DNA from: Candidatus Schekmanbacteria bacterium RIFCSPLOWO2_02_FULL_38_14
Lineage (GTDB): Bacteria > Schekmanbacteria > GWA2-38-11
Direction of reading: 5' to 3'
DNA: 64,000 nt
Assembly: GCA_001790855.1 (NCBI GenBank)
Contig: MGDH01000010.1
Span: 49,794 to 113,793, forward strand
Made by a program: the position numbers and the translations under genes
Shown here: piece by piece, positions 35,970-44,325 of the stretch
How positions within the stretch are numbered: position 1 is the first letter of the stretch
Layout: each line of letters starts with the position of its first letter
The notes under the pieces: model-generated
What the model was told of the DNA's origin: nothing
Database searches by the model: none
The model's input: only the letters and a program-made list of their open reading frames with translations

Positions 35970-36599
35970 ATGAATACAACTATACTTTTTGACAAACAAA
36001 ATCTTAAGTACGCAAAAATTGCCACATGGGATTTAGGCAACCAAGTGCTTTATAATTTATGCTTAAAATATCCAAACCATAAGAACAAGTCTGAAGTATT
36101 GGCGAAAATATGGTTAATAGGTAGATCTTACGCTGCTTCTATAGAGCGACGTAAAAATAAAAATCATAAAGGTGAAGATAATGAAATGTTTTATGAGAAA
36201 ATAGTTGCACCAGCAATGATTAAATCAAGATTAGATCATTATCTATCCAGATTGGATATATATAAAGAGATTTCCGACTTCAATATTGAATTAATTTTAG
36301 AAACCCATAAATATTTAGTAGATTTATTTGTGAGCATTACAGAACTAAACAAGAGGTCTCTTGCTTCAAAATATTTACACTTTCACCGTCCAAATCTTTT
36401 TTATTTATTCGATTCAAGAGCTGCAAATTCATTGAGAAAACTGGTACCTAAATTGGCAAATGATAAATATTTAAATTATGATTCAACATATACATCATTT
36501 TATCTAAAAGCATATTCACTTAATAGGTTCATCAAGAATAAGTATGATATTGCTCTTTCACCACGTGAATTAGATAAGATTTTATTGTGGATTTATTAA
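35970..36599 (+). CDS. Conserved hypothetical protein, unknown family
   Basis: 209 residues from ATG 35970; no Shine-Dalgarno is seen. Striking segments are KIWLIGRSYAASIERRK, KYLHFHRPNLFYLFDSRA and the end SPRELDKILLWIY. I have the impression of a widespread uncharacterised family but cannot name it. A 33-codon frame from ATG 35891 overlaps its start in another frame and ends at a T5 run, so the true N-terminus may lie there, broken by a frameshift. BrnT/BrnA follow; a defence or stress role is only a guess. Confidence 0.55.
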   Translation: MNTTILFDKQNLKYAKIATWDLGNQVLYNLCLKYPNHKNKSEVLAKIWLIGRSYAASIERRKNKNHKGEDNEMFYEKIVAPAMIKSRLDHYLSRLDIYKEISDFNIELILETHKYLVDLFVSITELNKRSLASKYLHFHRPNLFYLFDSRAANSLRKLVPKLANDKYLNYDSTYTSFYLKAYSLNRFIKNKYDIALSPRELDKILLWIY

Positions 36600-36618
36600 C
36601 AAAAACGATGAAAAGGTA

Positions 36619-36647
36619 TTGTCAAACTCAATTATAACAGTTATAAT
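36619..36647 (+). promoter_or_regulatory. brnTA promoter with embedded palindromic operator
   Basis: TTGTCA (36619-36624), 17-nt spacer, TATAAT (36642-36647). The perfect palindrome ATTATAAC-A-GTTATAAT (36631-36647) covers the spacer and -10 box, a fitting site for autorepression by the antitoxin. Confidence 0.7.
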
Positions 36648-36670
36648 AAGACAATAGAAACTGACAAGAT

Positions 36671-36967
36671 ATGCTTTTATTTGAATGGGATCTGAACAAG
36701 GCAAGAAAAAATATAAAAACTCACGGCGTATCTTTTGATGAGGCAAGCACAGCTTTCAAAGACACCTTATCATTAACTATTTACGACCCTCTGCATTCTG
36801 ATAAAGAAGACAGGTTTATTTTAATTGGGAATTCCTGTGAAAATCGCCTTCTGGTAGTTGTTCACACAGAAAGAGGAGATAAAATCAGGATAATAAGCGC
36901 AAGAAAAACAACAAGAAATGAAAGGAAACAATATGAAGAGAATGCGAAAAGATCCAGACATGCTTGA
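36671..36967 (+). CDS. brnT: BrnT-family ribonuclease toxin
   Basis: 98 residues. FEWDLNKARKNIKTHGVSFDEA is the BrnT signature, followed by RFILIGNS, LLVVVHTERG and RIISARKTTRNERKQYEE. BrnT is a RelE-fold mRNA-cleaving toxin neutralised by BrnA. The gene overlaps brnA by 35 bp and has an operator-containing promoter immediately upstream. Confidence 0.93.
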   Translation: MLLFEWDLNKARKNIKTHGVSFDEASTAFKDTLSLTIYDPLHSDKEDRFILIGNSCENRLLVVVHTERGDKIRIISARKTTRNERKQYEENAKRSRHA

Positions 36968-37142
36968 AGAATATGATTTCAGCAAGGGCATTCGGGGAAA
37001 ATATGCTGAAAGGTACAAAGAAGGAACAAATGTTATAGTTATTGAACCCGATGTTGCAAAATTTTTCCCTGACCATGACTCAGTAAATCAAGCACTGCGA
37101 TCCTTAACTGAAATTATTAAAAAGCAGAAGAAGATTGCATAA
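36933..37142 (+). CDS. brnA: BrnA-like antitoxin
   Basis: 69 residues from ATG 36933, chosen over 36918 because AAAGGAA lies 6 nt upstream. MRKDPDMLEEYDFSKGIRGKYAERYKEG is the usual N-terminal toxin-binding segment seen in antitoxins paired with BrnT. The C-terminal part (VAKFFPDHDSVNQALRSL) would be a short DNA-binding helix-rich domain that represses the operon. Confidence 0.85.
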   Translation: MKRMRKDPDMLEEYDFSKGIRGKYAERYKEGTNVIVIEPDVAKFFPDHDSVNQALRSLTEIIKKQKKIA

Positions 37143-37241
37143 TAATTAAACCCAGTGGACGGGCTATTGCCGCCTCTGACACCAGCCATTAGGCTTTTTA
37201 AAAACCGCAATTGCTAATTAACTTTTAACTCAACCAAAAAA

Positions 37242-38093
37242 TCAACCCGCATATTCTTTTAGAAGGTTTTTGAATTCAAGTTCAGTAAAAAGCTTTACAA
37301 TTTCATCCCTGTTTGGCTCTTTGATTTTAAAGGATTCAATATCAGTTTCAATCGGAACATCTTTTTTAATAGTAGCAAGCCTCTTGCTCAAAATAGCCTG
37401 CTCTTTATAAGTCTCAAGTTTTTCCCTGAGGTTAGCCTGTTTGATATTTTTTAAATTATTTAAAAGATTTTCAAGGCTCGAAAACTCCTGAATCAGTTTC
37501 ATTCCTGTTTTTGGTCCTATGCCCGGAACTCCGGGGATATTGTCTGATGAATCTCCCATTAACCCGAGAACATCCGCTACTTTCTCAGGCAAAACACCAA
37601 ATTTTTCCTCTACCTCTTTTATTCCTGTCCTTTTCCCGGTCATTGAATCAAAAAGCTCCAGATTGTCCTCAACAAGCTGCATAAGGTCTTTATCGCCGGT
37701 TACAATTGTCACTCTAAAGCCCGTGTTTACTGCCTTTAAAGAAACCGTTCCGAGAACATCATCTGCCTCAAACCCTGCCATTTCAAGAAGGGGAATATTC
37801 AGCAGTTCAACTATTTTCTTAATATAAGGTATCTGAGGTACTAAATTCTCAGGCATCGGCGGGCGCTGTGCCTTGTAGTCTTTAAATTCCTGATGCCTGA
37901 AGGTCTCCTCTTTTCTGTCAAAGGCTATGGCAAAGTACTCAGGGCTATTATCCTTAATAAATTTCCTTATCATATTGGTAAATGAAAGGATTGCATTTGT
38001 CGGAATCCCCTTTGAATTTGAAAGGTGAGGTGTCGCATGGAATGCCCTGTAGATATAAGAAGAACCGTCAACTAAAAATAAGTGTTTTGACAT
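37242..38093 (-). CDS. 5'-3' exonuclease, stand-alone PolA N-terminal domain
   Basis: 283 residues covering exactly the flap/5'-3' exonuclease region of DNA polymerase I: FLVDGSSYIYRAFH, AFDRKEETFRH, GFEADDVLGT, TGDKDLMQLV and the H3TH GDSSDNIPGVPGIGPKTG. It ends at ELEFKNLLKEYAG, the usual boundary before the 3'-5' exonuclease domain. No polymerase domain follows: the next 100 bp lead into the BrnTA region. It may be a true separate nuclease or a polA cut short by insertion of the neighbouring module. Confidence 0.88.
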   Translation of the reverse strand: MSKHLFLVDGSSYIYRAFHATPHLSNSKGIPTNAILSFTNMIRKFIKDNSPEYFAIAFDRKEETFRHQEFKDYKAQRPPMPENLVPQIPYIKKIVELLNIPLLEMAGFEADDVLGTVSLKAVNTGFRVTIVTGDKDLMQLVEDNLELFDSMTGKRTGIKEVEEKFGVLPEKVADVLGLMGDSSDNIPGVPGIGPKTGMKLIQEFSSLENLLNNLKNIKQANLREKLETYKEQAILSKRLATIKKDVPIETDIESFKIKEPNRDEIVKLFTELEFKNLLKEYAG

Positions 38094-38151
38094 AAATAAT
38101 TAAATCCTAAACCCTGATATCTAAATTCTAAATAAAATTCAAATTATAAAA

Positions 38152-38190
38152 ATTAAAAAAAACAGGGGTTCAAAATTTTGAATCCCTGTT
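38152..38190 (-). terminator. Strong terminator after the 38226-39482 gene
   Basis: A 15-bp stem (38161-38175 with 38176-38190, one G-U pair) is followed for leftward transcription by a U8 run. Confidence 0.75.
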
Positions 38191-38225
38191 TTAAATACTA
38201 AATTTGATTTTTGATTTTTTTTAAC

Positions 38226-39482
38226 CTACATCCCCATATTCTTTTCTTTCATCTTATCCTTACCCATATCCATAAAATCACCATCGCCGCCTGTATCTTC
38301 CCCTTCATCCGGCATAATATATTCATATTCTTTAAATTTTATATCCTCAACAACTGAGTTCTTGCCCTCCTCAACAGAAACACTATACAGCTTGCTTGCA
38401 ATCCAGGAATACTGGCTGAAAGAACTTATCTGGTATTCCCCTTTAGGGACAGAAAGCATTGAGTAGTTCCCATCTGCATCTGTGACTGTATACCCGTAAA
38501 AGGTATCATTATAAATATCAACCATAGCGCCAGAAACAGGGTTTTCTTTCGGGTTTATCGGGTTTATTACCCTACCGCTTACACTACCTGTTTTCAGAGG
38601 ACTGAGTTTAAAATCAATTTCCTGAGCATCATTGCCCAGAACCTCAATATATTGCTCCTTAGGTCTCTCAAATCCGCTTTTGGCTTCAAGGTCAATATAA
38701 ATCGAGTAGTTCCCTTTAGGAAGGTTTTCAAAGGAGTATTTTCCCTCGCTGTCTGTAATAGCGGGGGTTATGCTTTCATACATATAATAGTTAGGGAAGA
38801 AAAGCCCTGCAAAACTCTGTGTCGCCTTTTCTTCCTCTTTTGTAGGTTTCTTTTTCCCTTTGCCTCTGTGCTTTTTGTCAATCCTTGCTTTCTCTTTTTT
38901 AATTTTTGAAGGATTGATTCTCTGCATAGCAAGCCCGTTATCCTTCTTAACTATTGACATATCTTTCATCCCGCCTGACATTTTCCCGTCTTTCATCATT
39001 TCAGGGAAATAATAGGTAGGGAAAGCTGACACTGTAATTCCTGCAATAGGGTCTTCTGTTGATGAGTTAGTTTTAGTTACAGTTCCGCTTATAGTTCCTG
39101 TATCAACCAGAGTAAGAACCACATCCTGCTCTGTTATGCTGTTTTCAGTTACTTCAACATTCTCTGCCTTTCCTTCATTATACCACTTGGCATTTGCAGT
39201 CAGGGTACCGCTTCCGGGAATAACATTTGTTATGCTGAATTTTCCCTGCTCATCACTTACAGCATAGTAAAAACCATACCACATATTGCCGTCACCGGCT
39301 GTGTAATAAATATTTGCGCCTGAGACAGGGCTTCCTGAATCATCCGCCACAACCCCTTCAATGTCGCCTGATGGACCAATATAATAGGGATTAGACGAAC
39401 CTTTTACAATGCCTGAAGACATTATAAAAAGACCAGTAATGATAAAGATAAATAACCACTTTATACTATTTGGTTTAAACAT
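38226..39482 (-). CDS. Exported protein with repeated carboxypeptidase-regulatory-like domains
   Basis: 418 residues from ATG 39482, which has GAGGGA 8 nt upstream; an ATG five codons earlier would contain that site. Signal peptide about 1-30. Four prealbumin/CarboxypepD-reg-like units are recognisable by GxVxDxxGxPVxGA (GVVADDSGSPVSGA) and DxxGxYxxxxxPxGxY (DSEGKYSFENLPKGNY, DADGNYSMLSVPKGEY). A Lys-rich insert lies at about 190-225 and the end is Met/Asp-rich (DMGKDKMKEKNMGM). Likely an adhesive or structural surface protein. Confidence 0.8.
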   Translation of the reverse strand: MFKPNSIKWLFIFIITGLFIMSSGIVKGSSNPYYIGPSGDIEGVVADDSGSPVSGANIYYTAGDGNMWYGFYYAVSDEQGKFSITNVIPGSGTLTANAKWYNEGKAENVEVTENSITEQDVVLTLVDTGTISGTVTKTNSSTEDPIAGITVSAFPTYYFPEMMKDGKMSGGMKDMSIVKKDNGLAMQRINPSKIKKEKARIDKKHRGKGKKKPTKEEEKATQSFAGLFFPNYYMYESITPAITDSEGKYSFENLPKGNYSIYIDLEAKSGFERPKEQYIEVLGNDAQEIDFKLSPLKTGSVSGRVINPINPKENPVSGAMVDIYNDTFYGYTVTDADGNYSMLSVPKGEYQISSFSQYSWIASKLYSVSVEEGKNSVVEDIKFKEYEYIMPDEGEDTGGDGDFMDMGKDKMKEKNMGM

Positions 39483-39567
39483 TTTTATTTCCCTCATGAT
39501 AATATTTTAGTATAATTAATATAGTTCACAATAGATTGAAAAGCAACAATTAAATTCAGGAATTTAA

Positions 39568-40059
39568 ATGAAAAAATACAGTAAAATTCCATATCTGGCT
39601 CTTTTTTTACTGCTTTGTTTTTATTCCTGTAACAGCAAACCATTAGCCCCAATAAAACCCCCTGATTCTATTGGAAATCTTAAACTTGGAAAATATAAAA
39701 CAGGAAAAGAGGCGCTTAAAGAGATATTTATGCTTCATGGAAGGAAGATGGGTTTGATTAACGGATATGTGGCAAATTATGAAGAAAAAGATGGAAAAGC
39801 TACAGTCTATTACTCTGTTGCAAAACACGAAAAGCTTGCCAAAAGGCTCATTGACTGGATGGTAAAAAGGATTGGTAACAGCCACGAGATTTTTAAAGGG
39901 CTTAAAAAAGAACAGACAGGTTCTCAGACATTTTATTCAGTTTACGGTATGAGCCAAAAACATTTTTTTCTCTGTAAAGATGACAAAGTCATCTGGATTG
40001 CAGCAGACCTGCAGGTGGCTAACCTGGTAATAGAAGATTTTGTAAAAAAAATAATTTAA
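39568..40059 (+). CDS. Putative lipoprotein of unknown function
   Basis: 163 residues. A signal sequence ends in LLCFYSC, an acceptable lipobox with Cys about residue 21. The rest has no family I recognise; it is a soluble, Lys-rich alpha/beta-looking sequence ending in a long helix. The stop overlaps the convergent putA stop by 4 bp. Confidence 0.6.
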   Translation: MKKYSKIPYLALFLLLCFYSCNSKPLAPIKPPDSIGNLKLGKYKTGKEALKEIFMLHGRKMGLINGYVANYEEKDGKATVYYSVAKHEKLAKRLIDWMVKRIGNSHEIFKGLKKEQTGSQTFYSVYGMSQKHFFLCKDDKVIWIAADLQVANLVIEDFVKKII

Positions 40060-43046
40060 TACTCCTCCTCAGCGGCAAAACCGTGGCGCAGAGTGTTTTC
40101 TGTGATTGTGACAGGAATCATGAACTGAACAAGGTAATCTGGTCCGCCTGCTTTTGAACCAATACCTGACATTTTAAACCCACCAAATGGCTGACGGCAT
40201 ACAACAGCACCTGTTATTTTTCTGTTGATATAGAAGTTTCCTGCCTGAAATCTTTCCCGCGCAATCCTTATATGTTCAGGGCTTCTTGAATATAACCCGC
40301 CTGTAAGCGCATATTTTGTGTTGTTGGCAATATCAATGGCTTTATTAAAATTTTCTGCTTTTATCACTGAAAGAACCGGACCAAATATTTCCTCCTGTGC
40401 AATTGCTGAATCAGGGTTTACATCTGCAAAAATTGTCGGACCTATAAAATATCCCTTTTGAGGCAAATTATCTTTTCCTGTTTCAAGAACAAGTTGACCA
40501 TCTTTTTTACCAGCTTCAACATACCTGCTTACCTTGTTAAAAGCCTCCTCATCAATCAAGGGACCAATTGTTACTGCCGGCTGAACAGGGTTTCCAATTT
40601 TTACGCCTTTAGCGCTTTCAGCAAGCTTTCTCAGAAAATCTTCATATATGCCCTTAAGAACAATTGCCCTTGAACAGGCTGAGCATTTCTGCCCCTGATA
40701 ACCAAAAGCAGAAGACAAGGTTCCCTTAACAGCGTCATCAATATCAGCATCATCATCAACAATAATTGCGTTTTTCCCTCCCATTTCTGCAATAACCCTT
40801 TTGATTCCTTCCTGCCCTTCCTTTATCTCAGATGCAATCCTGTTAATATATGTTCCAACCTCATGTGAGCCTGTAAATGCAATGAAACTTGTCTTTGGGT
40901 TCCTGACAAGATATTCCCCAACCTCTTCTCCAATGCCCGGAAGATAGTTCACCACTCCTGGCGGCAGCCCTGCCTCAATTAATATTTCCATAAACTTAAA
41001 AGCAGTAACAGAGGACTGCTCTGCAGGTTTCATAACCACTGTATTTCCAGCAACAACTGCTGCAGATGTCATTCCTGTTAAAATTGCCAGAGGAAAATTC
41101 CACGGAGCAATTACAACTCCAACTCCCCTTGGCTTGTACATATATTCGTTTGTTTCTCCTGGTATATGCTGCAGAATCCTTGGCTTCTCAAGGCGATTCA
41201 TCTCTGAGGCGTAGTATTCAAGATAATCAATTGCCTCAGCAACATCAGCATCAGCTTCCTCCCAGTTCTTTCCAACTTCATAGACCTGAAGCGCTACAAG
41301 CTCAAACCTCCTCTGCCTCATAACTTTTGCTGCGGCAATAAGATATTCAGAACGCTTGTTAGCTGGAACATACTGCCACGATTTAAAAGCCTTTAATGCA
41401 GAATCAACAGCAAGCTCTGCATGTTCTCTGGAGGCTTTTGAAACTTCCCCTATTGCTTCATCAGGGTCAGAAGGGTTTAAGGAAAGAATTTTATCGTTTG
41501 TATAAATTTTCTTCCCATCAATCACGAGAGGGTATTCTCCGGATAAATCTTTTCTTGCAGAAGCAAGAGCCTTCTCCATATAGTTCCTGTTTTCTTCTTT
41601 TGAAAAATCTGTAAAAGGTTCATGCTCCTTTGAACCTTCTGGAGAAATCATTGTTCCAAAATTACTTGGTTTCTGGTTAAGGGGATTTTGAAATAAAGTT
41701 TCTTCATTTAGCCTATGAGCAAAGCTCTGCATCAGGAATGATACATTTGAGCTGTTTTCAAGAAGCCTTCTTACAAGATAACCCATTCCCGGTATAAGCT
41801 CACCAAATGGTATGTAGACCCTTACAGGAAAGTCCATCGAAACAATGGCTTTCTTTATTGTATCACCCATCCCATAGAGTAGTTGAAATTCAATCCTGTC
41901 ATCAGGAATATTTAGAAACGTTGTCATCGCAATTGCGTGGGCAATATTTCTGAAATTATGGCTTGCTATTGCGGTCCTGACAACATCGCTGTTCCTTAAA
42001 AGAGTTTCAGCAATTCTTTCAAAGTTTGCATCTGTTTCCCGTTTCTGGGTAAAAACAGGAATCTCCCATCCTTTCTGTCTTGCAGAAATTACTTCATAAT
42101 CCCAGTAGGCACCTCTTACAAGGCGTATTGTAAAACCTTTTCTTCTTTTCTGTTTTGCCCAGCTTAGAATATCATCAACCATTCTGCCTGAATCTTTCAG
42201 ATAAGCCTGAACCACCAAACCTGCACCTTCAAAGTCTGAAAACTCATCTTCTTCAAAAATCTCTTTAAAAATCCTTATAGTTAAATCCCTGTAGCAGTAC
42301 TGCTCCATATCTATGTTTACAAATGTATTAAACTCCCTTGCTATCCTAAGTATTTTTCTCAAACGCTCTTTTACCTCTTTGCCTGTACCTTCAGGGTCAA
42401 CAGGATTGAACTGAGAATACAGGGAGGAAAGTTTGATTGATACATTTATTGGATAAGACTTATCTGTATCTGTCCTGACAACTTCTCTCTGAAAAAACTC
42501 AGACAATTCTCTAATCAGCTCAATGTAGCGCTTCATATAAATTTCAGCCTGAAGTTCGCTTGTAGTGGCTTCACCGAGTATATCAATTGTAAAATCCATA
42601 TTCTCTTTTTTAAGGTTCTTAACCACATCAAAAGCCTGTTCAACAGTGGAGCCCGGAATAAACTGTTTTGCCATCTTTGTAACACCCAGATTAACAATCG
42701 AATAAAGTGCTCTTGAAGTCAGAAAGGGCAGTTTTGTTGCAGAAACACCAATCCTTAAAGGAATTGGCAGGCGGTGTTCAGGGTCAGGAAAATATTCTCT
42801 GAGGTATTTTATTACCTGTTTTGGAGTCTTGAGCGCAGGAAAGACATCAATGAACCTTAAAATTTTCGTTTTCAGAAAATTGTCCTTCATACACCATTCA
42901 AGGACCTGAGATTCCCACCATCTTGAGTTAATGAAAGTTTCTGTCTCCTCCTGAACCCTTCTGAAAAGTCTTTTCCCTGTTGACTGTATTAATTTTTCAA
43001 GTTCATTATTAATTTCAGAAGATTTATTATTCAAGCTTATCCCCAT
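40056..43046 (-). CDS. putA: Bifunctional proline dehydrogenase / pyrroline-5-carboxylate dehydrogenase
   Basis: 996 residues. The FAD-binding proline dehydrogenase barrel spans about 100-430 (FTIRLVRGAYWD, DRIEFQLLYGMGD). The aldehyde dehydrogenase domain spans about 500-980 with PWNFPLAI, FTGSHEVG, the catalytic Glu in VIAEMGGKN and Cys in QGQKCSACSR, and FGGFKMSG. It oxidises proline to glutamate, feeding electrons to quinone and NAD. It has no N-terminal DNA-binding domain, so regulation falls to the ArsR-type gene that overlaps its start by 20 bp. Confidence 0.95.
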   Translation of the reverse strand: MGISLNNKSSEINNELEKLIQSTGKRLFRRVQEETETFINSRWWESQVLEWCMKDNFLKTKILRFIDVFPALKTPKQVIKYLREYFPDPEHRLPIPLRIGVSATKLPFLTSRALYSIVNLGVTKMAKQFIPGSTVEQAFDVVKNLKKENMDFTIDILGEATTSELQAEIYMKRYIELIRELSEFFQREVVRTDTDKSYPINVSIKLSSLYSQFNPVDPEGTGKEVKERLRKILRIAREFNTFVNIDMEQYCYRDLTIRIFKEIFEEDEFSDFEGAGLVVQAYLKDSGRMVDDILSWAKQKRRKGFTIRLVRGAYWDYEVISARQKGWEIPVFTQKRETDANFERIAETLLRNSDVVRTAIASHNFRNIAHAIAMTTFLNIPDDRIEFQLLYGMGDTIKKAIVSMDFPVRVYIPFGELIPGMGYLVRRLLENSSNVSFLMQSFAHRLNEETLFQNPLNQKPSNFGTMISPEGSKEHEPFTDFSKEENRNYMEKALASARKDLSGEYPLVIDGKKIYTNDKILSLNPSDPDEAIGEVSKASREHAELAVDSALKAFKSWQYVPANKRSEYLIAAAKVMRQRRFELVALQVYEVGKNWEEADADVAEAIDYLEYYASEMNRLEKPRILQHIPGETNEYMYKPRGVGVVIAPWNFPLAILTGMTSAAVVAGNTVVMKPAEQSSVTAFKFMEILIEAGLPPGVVNYLPGIGEEVGEYLVRNPKTSFIAFTGSHEVGTYINRIASEIKEGQEGIKRVIAEMGGKNAIIVDDDADIDDAVKGTLSSAFGYQGQKCSACSRAIVLKGIYEDFLRKLAESAKGVKIGNPVQPAVTIGPLIDEEAFNKVSRYVEAGKKDGQLVLETGKDNLPQKGYFIGPTIFADVNPDSAIAQEEIFGPVLSVIKAENFNKAIDIANNTKYALTGGLYSRSPEHIRIARERFQAGNFYINRKITGAVVCRQPFGGFKMSGIGSKAGGPDYLVQFMIPVTITENTLRHGFAAEEEY

Positions 43047-43407
43047 TACTATTTAAAACCTTTCCATCCTTTCTTTTTTCAATCTGCTCCCTCAACCCCT
43101 CAAAATCTTCTTTAAAAATATTTTGAAAATCTCCCCCAATCATATCAAGAAACTGCAGCAGGTTTATCCTCAACTCCTTTGTCTTTTCTGAAAGGGAATA
43201 GAAAATCCTTGCACCATCCCTCCTCTGTTTAATTAATCCGCTTTTAATAAGAATCCCGATATGGCGTGAAATGGTATACTGGGGTTTCTTAAGGGCGTTT
43301 GAAATCTCCCCCGCAAATATCTCCTGATTGGACAAAAGAACAAGGTTAAAAATCCGGAGTCTGTTTTCCTCAGAAAGAGCTTTAAAAATTTCAATTATCT
43401 TTTTCAT
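43027..43407 (-). CDS. ArsR-family transcriptional regulator, probable putA regulator
   Basis: 126 residues from ATG 43407; longer starts would run across the inverted repeat at 43417-43446. The winged helix is typical: FKALSEENRLRIFNLVL, then KKPQYTISRHIGILIKSGLIKQRRDGARIFYSL. It contains no cysteine, so the ELCVCDL metal site is absent and metals are unlikely to be its signal. It overlaps putA by 20 bp and probably autoregulates this operon. Confidence 0.88.
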   Translation of the reverse strand: MKKIIEIFKALSEENRLRIFNLVLLSNQEIFAGEISNALKKPQYTISRHIGILIKSGLIKQRRDGARIFYSLSEKTKELRINLLQFLDMIGGDFQNIFKEDFEGLREQIEKRKDGKVLNSNGDKLE

Positions 43408-43416
43408 AAACTTGCA

Positions 43417-43446
43417 ATATTGTACATATGCACATTTGCGCAATAT
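43417..43446. promoter_or_regulatory. Candidate ArsR operator
   Basis: ATATTG and CAATAT lie 18 nt apart as inverted arms just upstream of the regulator start, with a TACATATGCAC core between. Spacing fits a dimeric winged-helix repressor. Confidence 0.45.
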
Positions 43447-43483
43447 TATAAACAAACAATGTTTTCAAGTCAATGGAATAGTT

Positions 43484-43608
43484 ACAGACTGTGTCACAAC
43501 TTATGTTTTAATGGTAGCCGCAGGCTTTAGCCTGCGCTAAACTTATTGATATTAAAAAATTTTTATTCGCAAACCTAAAGGTTGCGGCTACATTATGTCA
43601 CAGTTTGT
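43484..43608. mobile_element. 125-bp MITE-like element
   Basis: Imperfect terminal repeats ACAGACTGTGTCACA and ACAAACTGTGACATA (inverted) enclose a second inverted pair, GTAGCCGCA...TGCGGCTAC, and internal hairpins GCAGGCT/AGCCTGC and CCTaaAGG. A decayed copy is at 16138. No ORF inside. Confidence 0.6.
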
Positions 43609-43696
43609 AAAAACTGGTGCTGTGACAAGCCCTTTTCACAATATATAAGTTTCCTGCTTAGTTAAATTATTCTAATCTGGTAACTTATCCATTTAT

Positions 43697-43770
<74 letters not shown>

Positions 43771-43989
43771 CAGGAAACCAACTCTTTTTCAATGTCCCTG
43801 CGCATTATACCACCCTTCAAAAATAATTTGTCTAAAATACAAAGTAATTATAGCCTCACTTTGGCTAAAATACAATCATATTTGTTTTGTTGAGAGAAAG
43901 AAATGGTAAAGAGATTTCTTGGAATCAAGGGAATATGGCAAGTAGAATCAGATTAAAAAGAGAACCAGTATAATTAATTATAGCTAGAA

Positions 43990-44133
43990 TTAGACTTTAG
44001 AGATATTATTTTCCTTAAAATATTCAGTAAAAGCTGCCTTCATAATTTTAGCAACTGAGACTTTCTTTTCAAGAGCTTCCTCTTGTATTTTCTTGTATTG
44101 TTGAGTATTTACGTAAGCTAAAACTTTTTTCAT
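43990..44133 (-). CDS. Small ribbon-helix-helix-like protein
   Basis: 47 residues (MKKVLAYVNTQQYKKIQEEA..., quoted in part) with AGGGAG 7 nt upstream. A beta-strand-like start followed by two helices (YKKIQEEALEKK, VAKIMKAAFTEYFK) matches CopG/RHH antitoxin-type DNA-binding proteins. No toxin gene is adjacent, so it may be an orphan antitoxin. It occupies part of the 550-bp gap between tRNA-Arg and the nuclease gene; the rest of that gap shows no gene. Confidence 0.55.
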   Translation of the reverse strand: MKKVLAYVNTQQYKKIQEEALEKKVSVAKIMKAAFTEYFKENNISKV

Positions 44134-44325
44134 CTCCAGGCTCCCTTAAATAATTATGCTTATTTTCAAATAGTTAATCTAACTTATAAACTTTATTACA
44201 ATAATGTCAAGAAGTATTATCCTGATTCATATGCAATTTTCACATGGATTAAGAACCTGGCTATCGTACCTGTCAAGCCGGCTGGGGGGGGGTAAAGAGA
44301 AGATTTCCTTAAATTTTTCTAAAAA

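Noticed and set aside
43902-43955. 17-codon ORF MVKRFLGIKGIWQ...
   Set aside because: Too short and without family resemblance or clear context.
44284-44293. G-rich run as a G-quadruplex
   Set aside because: A single G-run without the three further runs needed; may be a sequencing-length ambiguity.
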